DNA of 16,129 nt from the NCBI GenBank assembly GCA_030528845.1, contig JAUMYC010000033.1, positions 1-16,129 of the forward strand, read 5' to 3'. Below the pieces are notes generated by a model, which did no database searches, had not been told where the DNA came from, and saw only the letters and a program-made list of their open reading frames with translations. The position numbers were made by a program, and so were the translations under genes. Position 1 is the first letter of the stretch, and the number at the start of each line of letters is the position of its first letter. The DNA is from Eubacteriales bacterium. Its GTDB lineage: Bacteria; Bacillota_A; Clostridia; Christensenellales; Aristaeellaceae. Shown one piece after another: positions 1 through 8,894 of the stretch.

Positions 1-472
1 GCTTGTAGCACTCGGCGGTGAGCATGCGGTTGACGGAGAAGAGGGCGCCGACGTCGCGCAGGAAGTCGATGTAGTTCAGGCTGCGCAGCCAGTCCGCATT
101 GTTCACGATCACGGCGCAGTTGGGCTTTTCCGGGTCGAAATCCAGAAATTTGGACATCTGCTTTTTAAAGCATTCCACGTTGTGGTCGATATCCTCGACG
201 GTGAGCACCTTGCGCAGGTCGCTCTTGCCGGAGGGGTCGCCGATCATGCCGGTGCCGCCGCCCATGAGCGCGATCGGCTTATGGCCGGCCCTCTGCAGGT
301 GCGCCATGGCCATGACGGGGATATAGTGGCCGATGTGCAGGCTGTCGGCGGTCGGATCGAAGCCGGTGTAGAAGGTGACCATGCCCTCGTCAAAGGCCTT
401 GCGCAGGTCGTCCTCGTAGGTGACCTGAGCGATAAAGCCGCGTTCTTTGAGAATGTCGTATGCGTTTGCCAT
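1..472 (-). CDS. tyrS: Tyrosyl-tRNA synthetase, N-terminal part (cut by window edge)
   Basis: Class I aminoacyl-tRNA synthetase that attaches tyrosine to tRNA-Tyr in the cytoplasm. The 157 visible codons begin [16 protein letters not shown] and contain [16 protein letters not shown], which carries the class I HIGH signature, followed by [18 protein letters not shown], typical of the TyrRS nucleotide-binding fold. The C-terminal catalytic KMSKS loop and the tRNA-binding domain lie beyond base 1. The ATG at 472-470 is chosen because an AAAGGAG Shine-Dalgarno sequence lies about 10 bases upstream and the protein start matches the family. It is the second gene after the aminotransferase, 24 bases past its stop, with no promoter or terminator between them, so it should be read from the T-box leader near 1984. 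Identification is firm; the full length is unknown. Confidence 0.96.
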   Translation of the reverse strand, partial: MANAYDILKERGFIAQVTYEDDLRKAFDEGMVTFYTGFDPTADSLHIGHYIPVMAMAHLQRAGHKPIALMGGGTGMIGDPSGKSDLRKVLTVEDIDHNVECFKKQMSKFLDFDPEKPNCAVIVNNADWLRSLNYIDFLRDVGALFSVNRMLTAECYK

Positions 473-496
473 GATCTATACACTCCTTTATCTTGG

Positions 497-1684
497 TTAC
501 ATTGCTTCTTTGATGACCTCGGCGAGGCGGGCCATGCCCTCGTTGATCTGCGGCACGGCCGCGTTGGAGAAATTCAGGCGCAGGGTATTCTGATGGCCGC
601 CTTCGGGATAGAAATGCACGCCCGGGACGAACGCCACGCCCTTTTCGACCGCCTTGTTCAAAAGCGCCAGCGCGTCCATATGCTCCGGAAGGGACGCCCA
701 CACGAACAGGCCGCCCTCGGGTACGGTGTGCCGCGTGCCCTGCGGGAAGAGCTCAAAGCCCTCCAGCATAGCGCCGAGCTGTTCCTTATAAAAGCCGCAG
801 ATTTGGCGGATATGCTCCGGCAGAAGGCCCTGACGCAGATAATCGTCGATGATCGCCTGCGTGATCAGGGGCGAATGCACGTCGGCGGACTGCTTGCCGA
901 TGACCATCTTGCGCAGCAGGGACGCGGGCTTGACCACAGCGCAGCCCACGCGCATGCCGGGCGAGATGAGCTTGGAGAAGCTGGAGAGATAGACCACCCA
1001 GCCCTCCTCGTCGAACGACTGGATGCTCGGCAGCGCCTCGCTGCTGTAGCGCAGGTCGCGGTAGGGGTCGTCCTCGGCGATGACCACGCCGTACTTCGCG
1101 CCGAGAGCGGCGATCGACCTCCTTCTCTCCAGCGTGAGCGTCACACCCGTAGGATTCTGGAAGGTGGGGATGATATAGAGCAGCTTCGGCCGGTGTTTTT
1201 GGATGGCCTCCTCCGCCGCCTCGGGGATCATGCCGTATTCGTCCGTGGGCACGGAGACGATATTCGCGCCGTAGAGACGCATGGCCTGAATGGTGCCCAG
1301 AAACGTCGGGCTTTCGCACAGCACGGTGTCGCCCGGATCGACCAGAGCCTTGAGCAGCAGGTCGATCGCCTGCGTGGAGCCCTGCGTGGGCAGGATGTGC
1401 TCCGGCGTGCAGACGACGCCGCTCGTGTTCAGAAAGGCTGCGGCGCTCTCGCGCAGGGGCGCGAAGCCCTCCGTGCCGCCGTATTGCAGCAGCGGCCTGC
1501 CGTGCTCGCGCACGACCCGCTCGGCGATGGGCGCGATGACGTCCGGCTCCAGCGCCGCGTTGGAGGGGTTGCCTCCCGCGAAGGAGATCATGCCGGGCTT
1601 GCCCAGCAGCTTGAAAATATCGCGGATGGCGCTGCCGGTGACCGGCGCCATATTCCGGGAGAACACCTGTTCGGTAAATTTCAT
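497..1684 (-). CDS. PLP-dependent fold-type I aminotransferase, probably aromatic amino acid specific
   Basis: A 395-residue cytoplasmic aminotransferase of the class I/II subgroup often named 2-aminoadipate or aromatic aminotransferase and related to the MocR effector domain. The landmarks are complete: FAGGNPS near the start, QYGGTEGFAPLR (68-79), QNPTG with Asn177, EDDPY (204-208) with the Asp and Tyr that hold the PLP ring, SSFSK with the Schiff-base Lys238, and Arg245 for the phosphate. A late RLNFSN supplies the usual carboxylate-binding Arg. The start at 1684 has an AGGGGG ribosome binding site and sits just after the T-box terminator. It shares its leader with tyrS. Control by a tyrosine-specifier T-box suggests it makes or turns over tyrosine/phenylalanine (keto acid to amino acid), but that specificity is inferred from regulation, not from residues. 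Confidence 0.93.
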   Translation of the reverse strand: MKFTEQVFSRNMAPVTGSAIRDIFKLLGKPGMISFAGGNPSNAALEPDVIAPIAERVVREHGRPLLQYGGTEGFAPLRESAAAFLNTSGVVCTPEHILPTQGSTQAIDLLLKALVDPGDTVLCESPTFLGTIQAMRLYGANIVSVPTDEYGMIPEAAEEAIQKHRPKLLYIIPTFQNPTGVTLTLERRRSIAALGAKYGVVIAEDDPYRDLRYSSEALPSIQSFDEEGWVVYLSSFSKLISPGMRVGCAVVKPASLLRKMVIGKQSADVHSPLITQAIIDDYLRQGLLPEHIRQICGFYKEQLGAMLEGFELFPQGTRHTVPEGGLFVWASLPEHMDALALLNKAVEKGVAFVPGVHFYPEGGHQNTLRLNFSNAAVPQINEGMARLAEVIKEAM

Positions 1685-1711
1685 TTTATTTTGCCCCCTG
1701 TTCCGTTACAG

Positions 1712-1984
1712 AAAAAAACAAAACCGCCCGCCGGGCCTGCACAGCCCGGAAGGCGGCGTATTCGCACCGCGGTACCACTTCCGTTCGCCGCTGTTTTTAT
1801 GTAAAAAAGCGGCCTCGTCGCGCGCGTTCACGGGCGCACCCGGACAGGACTACGCGCCGCCGAAGCGGCTCTCGCCCTGCCAGCTCCGGGATGTATTCCC
1901 TCTGCCGCCGCCCGCCTCCTTCCACCGACCGGAGGCTCTCTTGAGAGCGCGCCTGCAGGGTACTTCTTCCCCTCACAGCAATTA
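1712..1984 (-). ncRNA. Tyrosine-specific T-box leader (riboswitch) with terminator/antiterminator
   Basis: Read on the minus strand, the leader carries the conserved T-box core AAGTGGTACCGCGG (1780-1767). Its UGGU bulge can pair with an uncharged tRNA ending in ACCA, as expected for tRNA-Tyr with discriminator A. Upstream, the stem I segment GGGAATACATCC places a UAC (Tyr) codon at 1895-1893 in the specifier loop. Downstream, a GC-rich hairpin (about 1756-1724, arms CCGCC..CCGGGC and GCCCGG..GGCGG) is followed by TTTTGTTTTTTT, the intrinsic terminator. Low tRNA-Tyr charging should favour the antiterminator and raise expression of the aminotransferase and tyrS. The stem I boundaries were estimated by eye. 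Confidence 0.93.
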
Positions 1985-1990
1985 TTGCTC

Positions 1991-2019
1991 AATATACCAC
2001 ATTCCTCTGCTCCTGTCAA
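1991..2019 (-). promoter_or_regulatory. Sigma-A-type promoter of the T-box / aminotransferase / tyrS operon
   Basis: Consensus -35 TTGACA (2019-2014), a 17 bp spacer and -10 TATATT (1996-1991) on the minus strand. Transcription would start near 1984, just before the T-box stem I. It lies back to back with the barnase promoter; the two -35 boxes are 8 bp apart. Confidence 0.85.
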
Positions 2020-2027
2020 ACGAATGT

Positions 2028-2056
2028 TTGCACGAACGGCCGCTTTGCGGTATAAT
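2028..2056 (+). promoter_or_regulatory. Promoter of the barnase/barstar unit
   Basis: -35 TTGCAC (2028-2033), a 17 bp spacer and a perfect -10 TATAAT (2051-2056). The predicted start near 2063 falls almost on the AGGAGG Shine-Dalgarno sequence (2064-2069), so the untranslated leader would be only about 16 bases. The unit is divergent from the T-box operon promoter. Confidence 0.8.
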
Positions 2057-2078
2057 AGAGAACAGGAGGCGAAAACGC

Positions 2079-2612
2079 ATGCTGAAAAAATTCCTCGCCG
2101 GGCTCCTTTTGCTGATGCTGCTGCTCGGCGCCTGCTTCGCGCAGACGGAGGAAGTGCTCTTCGACGGAGAATGCGCCATGACCGAAGAGAGCTTCGTCGA
2201 ACGGGGCTGCGACTACTTCTCTTCCGCAGACGTCGCGCTGTATCTGCACGTCTTCGGCGAGCTTCCGCCAAACTACCTCACCAAAGAAGAGGCATGGGAG
2301 CTGGGCTGGGATTCCTCCAAAGGAAACCTCTGGGAGATCGGCTACGGCTTCTGCATCGGCGGCAACTACTTCGGCAACCTCGAAGGTCTGCTTCCGGACG
2401 AATTCGGCCGGACGTGGTATGAATGCGACGCAAACTACGCGGGCGGCTACCGCGGGGCGGAGCGGCTCGTCTTCTCCAACGACGGGCTCATCTTCTACAC
2501 GGCAGACCATTACGAAAGCTTCGAACAGCTCTATGAGGGCTGGTACGATACGGATTATCTTTACGAAGAAGATCAATATGAACAGGAAGGTTGGTGGAAC
2601 TGGGAATGGTAA
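2079..2612 (+). CDS. Secreted or lipid-anchored barnase-type guanyl-specific ribonuclease with acidic tail
   Basis: A 177-residue microbial RNase (N1/T1/barnase family) that would cleave RNA after guanine. Residues 1-21 form an export signal (MLKK, a leucine-rich core, then LGAC/FA); Cys19 in LGAC fits a lipobox, with signal peptidase I cleavage after Ala21 as the alternative. The body aligns along nearly all of barnase: LPPNYLTKEEAWELGW, SKGNLWEI, IGGNYFGNLEG, GRTWYECDANY, YRGAERL and TADHY. Catalytic equivalents are present: Glu115 (barnase E73), Arg125 (R83), Arg129 (R87), His144 (H102) and Lys69 (K27). Barnase R59 is Leu101 here. Odd points are four Cys in the body, about 34 acidic against 6 basic residues in the mature chain, and a 25-residue tail (153-177) of acidic and aromatic residues. 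The ATG at 2079 follows AGGAGG. The stop overlaps the downstream inhibitor gene. Confidence 0.93.
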   Translation: MLKKFLAGLLLLMLLLGACFAQTEEVLFDGECAMTEESFVERGCDYFSSADVALYLHVFGELPPNYLTKEEAWELGWDSSKGNLWEIGYGFCIGGNYFGNLEGLLPDEFGRTWYECDANYAGGYRGAERLVFSNDGLIFYTADHYESFEQLYEGWYDTDYLYEEDQYEQEGWWNWEW

Positions 2613-2869
2613 GGTATGTTGTTGATGGTTCCAAAATGGTAGACCGCGAAACTGCGCACGACGAACTGGCGCGCGCTCTGTCTCTTCCCGAGCATTACGG
2701 GCGCAATCTGGACGCGCTTTGGGACTGCGTCTGCACCATGGAAGCGGACATCGTGCTGGAAAACGCGGCGGCGATGCGCGATGCGCTGGGCGTATACGGC
2801 AAGAAGATCATCTCCGTGTTCACGGACGCAGCCGGGCGCAGCACGCGGTTCTTCTTCACACAATTGTAA
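2606..2869 (+). CDS. Barstar-family ribonuclease inhibitor
   Basis: An 87-residue cytoplasmic inhibitor that plugs the active site of barnase-type RNases and protects the producer. LPEHYGRNLDALWDC (27-41) closely matches the barstar binding helix and loop: Asn34, Asp36, Trp39 and Asp40 correspond to barstar N33, D35, W38 and D39. Barstar Y29 is His30 here and E76 is replaced by Asp74. The ATG at 2606 is preferred: it gives the usual barstar start (MVRYVVDG) and its ATGGTAA overlaps the barnase stop by 7 bases, suggesting translational coupling. An in-frame TTG at 2591 would add five residues but has its AGGAAGG only one base away. A strong terminator follows. Pairing with the upstream RNase as its cognate immunity protein is inferred from adjacency and family. 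Confidence 0.92.
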   Translation: MVRYVVDGSKMVDRETAHDELARALSLPEHYGRNLDALWDCVCTMEADIVLENAAAMRDALGVYGKKIISVFTDAAGRSTRFFFTQL

Positions 2870-2896
2870 GCGCGCGCCGTGACGAGCGGCATGCGA

Positions 2897-2935
2897 AAGC
2901 GGCATTTCTTTCCAAAAAGAAATGCCGCTCTTTTT

Positions 2936-2938
<3 letters not shown>
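2897..2938 (+). terminator. Intrinsic terminator after barstar
   Basis: A perfect 14 bp stem (2898-2911 with 2916-2929, loop CCAA) followed by CTTTTTTTA. On the minus strand the same hairpin lies just after the ATPase stop but has only a short T-run, so it may also end the convergent ABC operon less efficiently. Confidence 0.92.
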
Positions 2939-3700
<762 letters not shown>

Positions 3701-3702
3701 CT

Positions 3703-4734
3703 TTATCCGGCCCTCCTGCTCTGCATGAAAATGGCCACAAACGCGGCCGCGCCCACGAGGCTCGTCACCACGCCGATGGGCAGCTCGCGCGGGCTGAGCA
3801 GCACTCTGGCGATCAGATCGGCCAGCAGCAAAAACACCGCGCCCGAGAACACACTGGCCGGGAGCAGGCGGCGGTGGTTCGGCCCGACGATCATGCGCGT
3901 CATATGCGGCGTGACCAGCCCGACAAAGCCGATGGTGCCGCCGATGGACACGCAGACGCCGATGAGCGCGGAAACGCACACGAGCACCGTCAGCTTCACT
4001 CTCTTCACATGCACGCCGACGGAGCGCGCGTTGTCCTCGCCGATGGCAAAGGCGTTGAGTTCGCGCATGTTGGCAAAGAGCGCCCCGCCGAACACGACCA
4101 GCGCCAGGAGCAGCGCGCCGATCTGCGTATAATCCGCTCCGGCGAGCGAGCCCATCGTCCAGAAGGTGATGGTCTTGACCTGTTCGCCCGCAAAGGTGAT
4201 CACCACGTTGATCAGAGCGCTGGCGAACATGGAGAAGATCACGCCCACGAGGATGATCGTGTTGGTGGAAAGGGAATAATCCAGCCGGTAGGCCAGGCCG
4301 AGGATGAGCAGAAGCGACAAAAACGCAAAGAGCATCGCCATGCCCATCGTGCCCGCAAGGGGCATGCCCGGCAGCCGCAGGCCGAAGGCGATCGCGATGA
4401 CCGCGCCCAGAGACGCGCCGGAGCTCACGCCCAGCGTGGAGCCGTCCGCGAGCGGGTTGCGCAAAAGCCCCTGCATGGCCGCGCCGCAAAGGGAGAGCGA
4501 CGCGCCCGTCAGCGCCACGGCCAGCACGCGCGGCAGGCGCACATGCAGGATAATGCTCGCCTGCATGCCCTCCGGCGGAGTCTGCCCCAGAGCGGCGCTC
4601 GCCAGCACCCGCAGCGTGTCGCCCACGGGCAAAGAAACGCTGCCTACGCAGACGCACAGCAGCATCGTGCACGCCGTGATCAGCCCGAACAGCGCCAGCT
4701 GCGCCGCCCCGAAGCCTTCGTTCTTTCTTTTCAT
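3703..4734 (-). CDS. FecCD-family ABC importer permease
   Basis: A 343-residue polytopic inner-membrane protein of the BtuC/FecCD family, expected to form a homodimer with about ten membrane helices each. Family landmarks seen are LRLPRVLAVALTGASLSLCG (as HVRLPRVLAVALTGASLS here), LADGSTLGVSSGASLGA, and near the C-terminus GLVTPHMTRMIVGPNHRRLLP and RELPIGVVTSLVGA. The start at 4734 follows a weak AGGGGCG and lies 21 bases after the binding-protein stop. It sits between its binding protein and its ATPase in one operon. Transport of a ferric siderophore, haem or cobalamin is a family-level inference. Confidence 0.95.
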   Translation of the reverse strand: MKRKNEGFGAAQLALFGLITACTMLLCVCVGSVSLPVGDTLRVLASAALGQTPPEGMQASIILHVRLPRVLAVALTGASLSLCGAAMQGLLRNPLADGSTLGVSSGASLGAVIAIAFGLRLPGMPLAGTMGMAMLFAFLSLLLILGLAYRLDYSLSTNTIILVGVIFSMFASALINVVITFAGEQVKTITFWTMGSLAGADYTQIGALLLALVVFGGALFANMRELNAFAIGEDNARSVGVHVKRVKLTVLVCVSALIGVCVSIGGTIGFVGLVTPHMTRMIVGPNHRRLLPASVFSGAVFLLLADLIARVLLSPRELPIGVVTSLVGAAAFVAIFMQSRRAG

Positions 4735-4755
4735 GTGTACACGCGCCCCTGTGCT

Positions 4756-5652
4756 TTATTCCGCCGTTCCCCAGATCGCCTCGTAGAGCTCTCTCGCCGC
4801 CAGCGCGAGGCGCGGGCCCGGTCGGGTGAAGGAATCGCTGTCGGTCGCATACACGCGCCCGTCGCGGATCGCGCGGACGCCCTGCCAGCCGGTGCGGCCG
4901 AGGATCTCCTCCACGGGGGTGTATTCCTCGCTGAAGGGCATCATGGTGGTGATGACGACCTGCGGATCCCGGCTGATGACCTGCTCGGCGGAGACCTCCG
5001 CCCAGCCTGTGAGCTCGCCGAAGATATTCTGCAGGCCCAGCAGCGCGCCGATCTCATGCATGAAGGTCTGCTCGCCGCCCGTCCACAGGCCCCACTCCAG
5101 CGGAGAGATCTCATAATAGATCGTCAGCGGCTCCTGCTGCGCGGCCAGCTGCGCCAGCTCGGCAAACTCGCCCTGCATGGAGGCGACGAGCGCCTCAGCC
5201 TCGGCGTTTTTGCCCGTGACCTGTCCGATCATGCGGATGGCCGCATAGACATCTTCGATCGAGCCGGTCTGCGTCTGGATCACGGCAATGCCCGCCGCCT
5301 TGAGCTGTTCGATCTGCTCGAGTGTCTGGTTCATGCTGCTGGTGAGCACGACCTGCGGCTCGAGCGCGATGATCTGCTCGATATTGGTCTCAAAGCCGCT
5401 CTGCACCGCAGGGATCTCCAGCGCCTCGGGCGGATAGTTGCAGTATTCTCCGCGGCCGACGATGGCCTCCTGCGCGCCGATGGCATAAAGGATCTCGCAT
5501 TCGCCCGCCGTGAGCACCACGATGCGCTCCGCAGGGCCTTCGAGCACGGCCACGTCGCCGAACATGTCCGTAATTTCCAGTTCGCGCGCAAAAGCGGGCG
5601 CGCAAAGGAGCAGCGCGCACAGCATCAGAGCAGCCCACATTTTTTTCAGCAT
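4756..5652 (-). CDS. ABC importer substrate-binding protein (BtuF/FepB-like, Peripla_BP_2)
   Basis: A 298-residue exported binding protein that would deliver a metal chelate or corrinoid to the FecCD permease. Residues 1-22 form a signal peptide ending APAFA, then RELEITDMFG and the usual PAERIVVL, LYAIGAQEAIVGR, IIALEPQVVL and, near the end, VRDGRVY-like (AIRDGRVYATD) segments of the class III binding-protein fold. The ATG at 5652 is chosen because GGAGGT lies 7 bases upstream and a signal peptide follows at once; upstream in-frame codons to 5886 would run through the promoter. There is no lipobox (LLLC lacks a small residue before Cys), unusual for a monoderm. No riboswitch or obvious Fur box is visible in the short leader. 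Confidence 0.92.
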   Translation of the reverse strand: MLKKMWAALMLCALLLCAPAFARELEITDMFGDVAVLEGPAERIVVLTAGECEILYAIGAQEAIVGRGEYCNYPPEALEIPAVQSGFETNIEQIIALEPQVVLTSSMNQTLEQIEQLKAAGIAVIQTQTGSIEDVYAAIRMIGQVTGKNAEAEALVASMQGEFAELAQLAAQQEPLTIYYEISPLEWGLWTGGEQTFMHEIGALLGLQNIFGELTGWAEVSAEQVISRDPQVVITTMMPFSEEYTPVEEILGRTGWQGVRAIRDGRVYATDSDSFTRPGPRLALAARELYEAIWGTAE

Positions 5653-5689
5653 TTTTCCTACCTCCACAGACGGATTTCCCACGCATACC

Positions 5690-5717
5690 ATTATAGCACA
5701 ACGCGCGGCGAGCGCAA
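5690..5717 (-). promoter_or_regulatory. Promoter of the ABC importer operon
   Basis: -35 TTGCGC (5717-5712), a 16 bp spacer and a perfect -10 TATAAT (5695-5690) on the minus strand, giving a leader of about 30 bases before the binding-protein ATG. A second TATAAT on this strand at 5803-5798 lacks a good -35. Confidence 0.7.
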
Positions 5718-5893
5718 TCCCCCATCTTCCGGCTGTTCGGCGAAGGAAAATGCTGCGCTCGGCGGGGCCTGCGCTGCCCCTGCATTTATTTTTACCTATT
5801 ATAATACGCCCATGCGCGCCCGTCCCCCGGTTAACGTTGGGAAAAATACAGATATTTTTCTCATTTTTAGCACACACCAGCGCCATTATGTAG
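5718..5893. other. Intergenic region between the divergent ABC operon and pyrophosphatase gene
   Basis: No gene is supported here. The region holds a two-strand TATAAT palindrome near 5797-5806 without convincing -35 partners, and an AT-rich hairpin at 5841-5860 with 8 bp arms GAAAAATA/TATTTTTC. The base composition turns AT-rich towards the pyrophosphatase promoter. Nothing else is recognised. Confidence 0.5.
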
Positions 5894-5899
5894 TATAAT
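5894..5899 (+). promoter_or_regulatory. Probable -10 box of the hppA promoter
   Basis: A perfect TATAAT preceded by an AT-rich stretch, but no good -35 at 16-18 bp (CACACA at 17 bp). It is the best candidate upstream of hppA and would give a leader of about 230 bases. Confidence 0.45.
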
Positions 5900-5904
5900 A
5901 GGAA

Positions 5905-6133
5905 TGAATTTGGTCGTTTTGCAGACGGTGTATATTCCCTTCAAAAAGGACCGCCCGCAAAGCGCTTGCCATGCCTGCGGACAGACGAAAAACCAGTTCG
6001 CATTCCCGGCCCGCGGCCGATTACGAATGCAGAAAAGAGGGCAGAAGCAGCATCCGGTTTTCTCTGTGGCCCGCAAGGCGTATTTCAATACGGTTCATCG
6101 CAAGATGAAGATACAATTAGGAGGTTAGGGACC
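5905..6133 (+). other. Long untranslated leader of hppA, no known element recognised
   Basis: About 230 bases between the predicted transcription start and the hppA ATG. It contains local GC-rich complementarity (for example around CCCGCAAAGCGC and GGCCCGCGGCCG) but I cannot match it to a named riboswitch. A 74-codon open frame (5904-6128) has no ribosome binding site and no recognisable protein content. AGGAGG at 6119-6124, 9 bases before the ATG, is the hppA ribosome binding site. Confidence 0.45.
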
Positions 6134-8278
<2,145 letters not shown>

Positions 8279-8291
8279 CTCCACAAAAGCG

Positions 8292-8330
8292 AACCGCCCC
8301 GCGCGCTCCGGCGCACGGGGCGGTTTTTTT
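8292..8330 (+). terminator. Intrinsic terminator after hppA
   Basis: Arms AACCGCCCCG and CGGGGCGGTT enclose a second GCGC/GCGC stem and are followed by TTTTTTT. It is very stable and lies 13 bases after the hppA stop. Confidence 0.95.
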
Positions 8331-8358
8331 GTGACAGAAAATCAGCGCCGCGCAAAAA

Positions 8359-8582
8359 CCTCCCCTGTGTAAAGGGAAGGGGCCCGCAGGAGCGGTGGGG
8401 CTTACAATCCCTCAGTCAGCTTCGCTGACAGCTCCCTTTGCACAAGGGAGCCTTGTCTGCGAAGCCGATGCCTCCCCTGTATAAGGGGAGGTGTCCCGCA
8501 GAGGCAGTGGAGCTGACAATCCCTCAGTCAGCTTCGCTGACAGCTCCCTTTGCACAAGGGAGCCTTGTCTGCAAAGCCGATG
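8359..8582. repeat. Tandem MITE-like repeat, units 1 and 2 (112 bp each)
   Basis: Unit 1 spans 8359-8470 and unit 2 8471-8582. Their last 67 bases (8404-8470 and 8516-8582) differ at one position; the first parts are more diverged. Each starts with a CCTCCCCTGT..AGGGGAGG-type hairpin (decayed in unit 1), carries GTCAGCTTCGCTGAC as an inner hairpin, and ends with CTCCCTTTGCACAAGGGAG. The two end hairpins resemble each other in inverted orientation, giving imperfect terminal inverted repeats of about 21 bp. There is no coding potential. Confidence 0.85.
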
Positions 8583-8796
8583 CCTCCCCTGTGTAAGGGG
8601 AGGTGGGCAAAATCTTTGATTTTGTCCGGAGGGGTTGTCGGTCCCTCATTCAGCCCCCTTTGCACAAGGGAGCCTTTTCTGCAAAGCCGATGCCTCCCCT
8701 GTGTAAGGGGAGGTGGGCAAAATCTTTGATTTTGTCCGGAGGGGTTGTCGGTCCCTCATTCAGCCCCCTTTGCACAAGGAGCCTTGTCTCCAAGCC
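8583..8796. repeat. Tandem MITE-like repeat, units 3 and 4 (about 110 bp each)
   Basis: Unit 3 spans 8583-8692 and unit 4 8693-8796. They are identical for about 100 bp, including the preceding CTGCAAAGCCGATG, before unit 4 loses one G and drifts. The ends match units 1-2, but the centre is different: GGCAAAATCTTTGATTTTGTCC, a hairpin, replaces GTCAGCTTCGCTGAC. The near-identity suggests recent tandem duplication. Confidence 0.87.
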
Positions 8797-8805
8797 CCGC
8801 GCATA

Positions 8806-8840
8806 CAAAAACAGAGCGTATCTTTTCGATACGCTCTGTT
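8806..8840 (-). terminator. Intrinsic terminator after the YitT-family gene
   Basis: A 13 bp perfect stem (8810-8822 with 8828-8840, AACAGAGCGTATC) followed on the minus strand by TTTTTG. It lies about 55 bases after the gene's stop. Confidence 0.85.
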
Positions 8841-8894
8841 CCCTGTTTTACGAACACCTGCCGAAGCAGAGGTCTTTTTTCTTTCTCTCCGCGG

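Noticed and set aside
182..1804. 540-codon plus-strand frame opposite the aminotransferase
   Set aside because: It is antisense to a confident gene and to the T-box leader, with no recognisable protein content.
2591..2605. TTG start for the barstar homologue
   Set aside because: The Shine-Dalgarno sequence would be one base away. ATG 2606 gives the normal family start and the stop-start overlap.
5653..5720. Cobalamin riboswitch or Fur box controlling the ABC importer
   Set aside because: The leader is about 30 bases, too short for a cobalamin riboswitch, and no Fur-like palindrome is visible.
5653..5886. N-terminal extension of the ABC binding protein
   Set aside because: It would bury the signal peptide inside the protein and run through the promoter at 5690-5717.
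8359..8796. CRISPR array
   Set aside because: Units are about 110 bp without short repeats and unique spacers, and there are no cas genes nearby.
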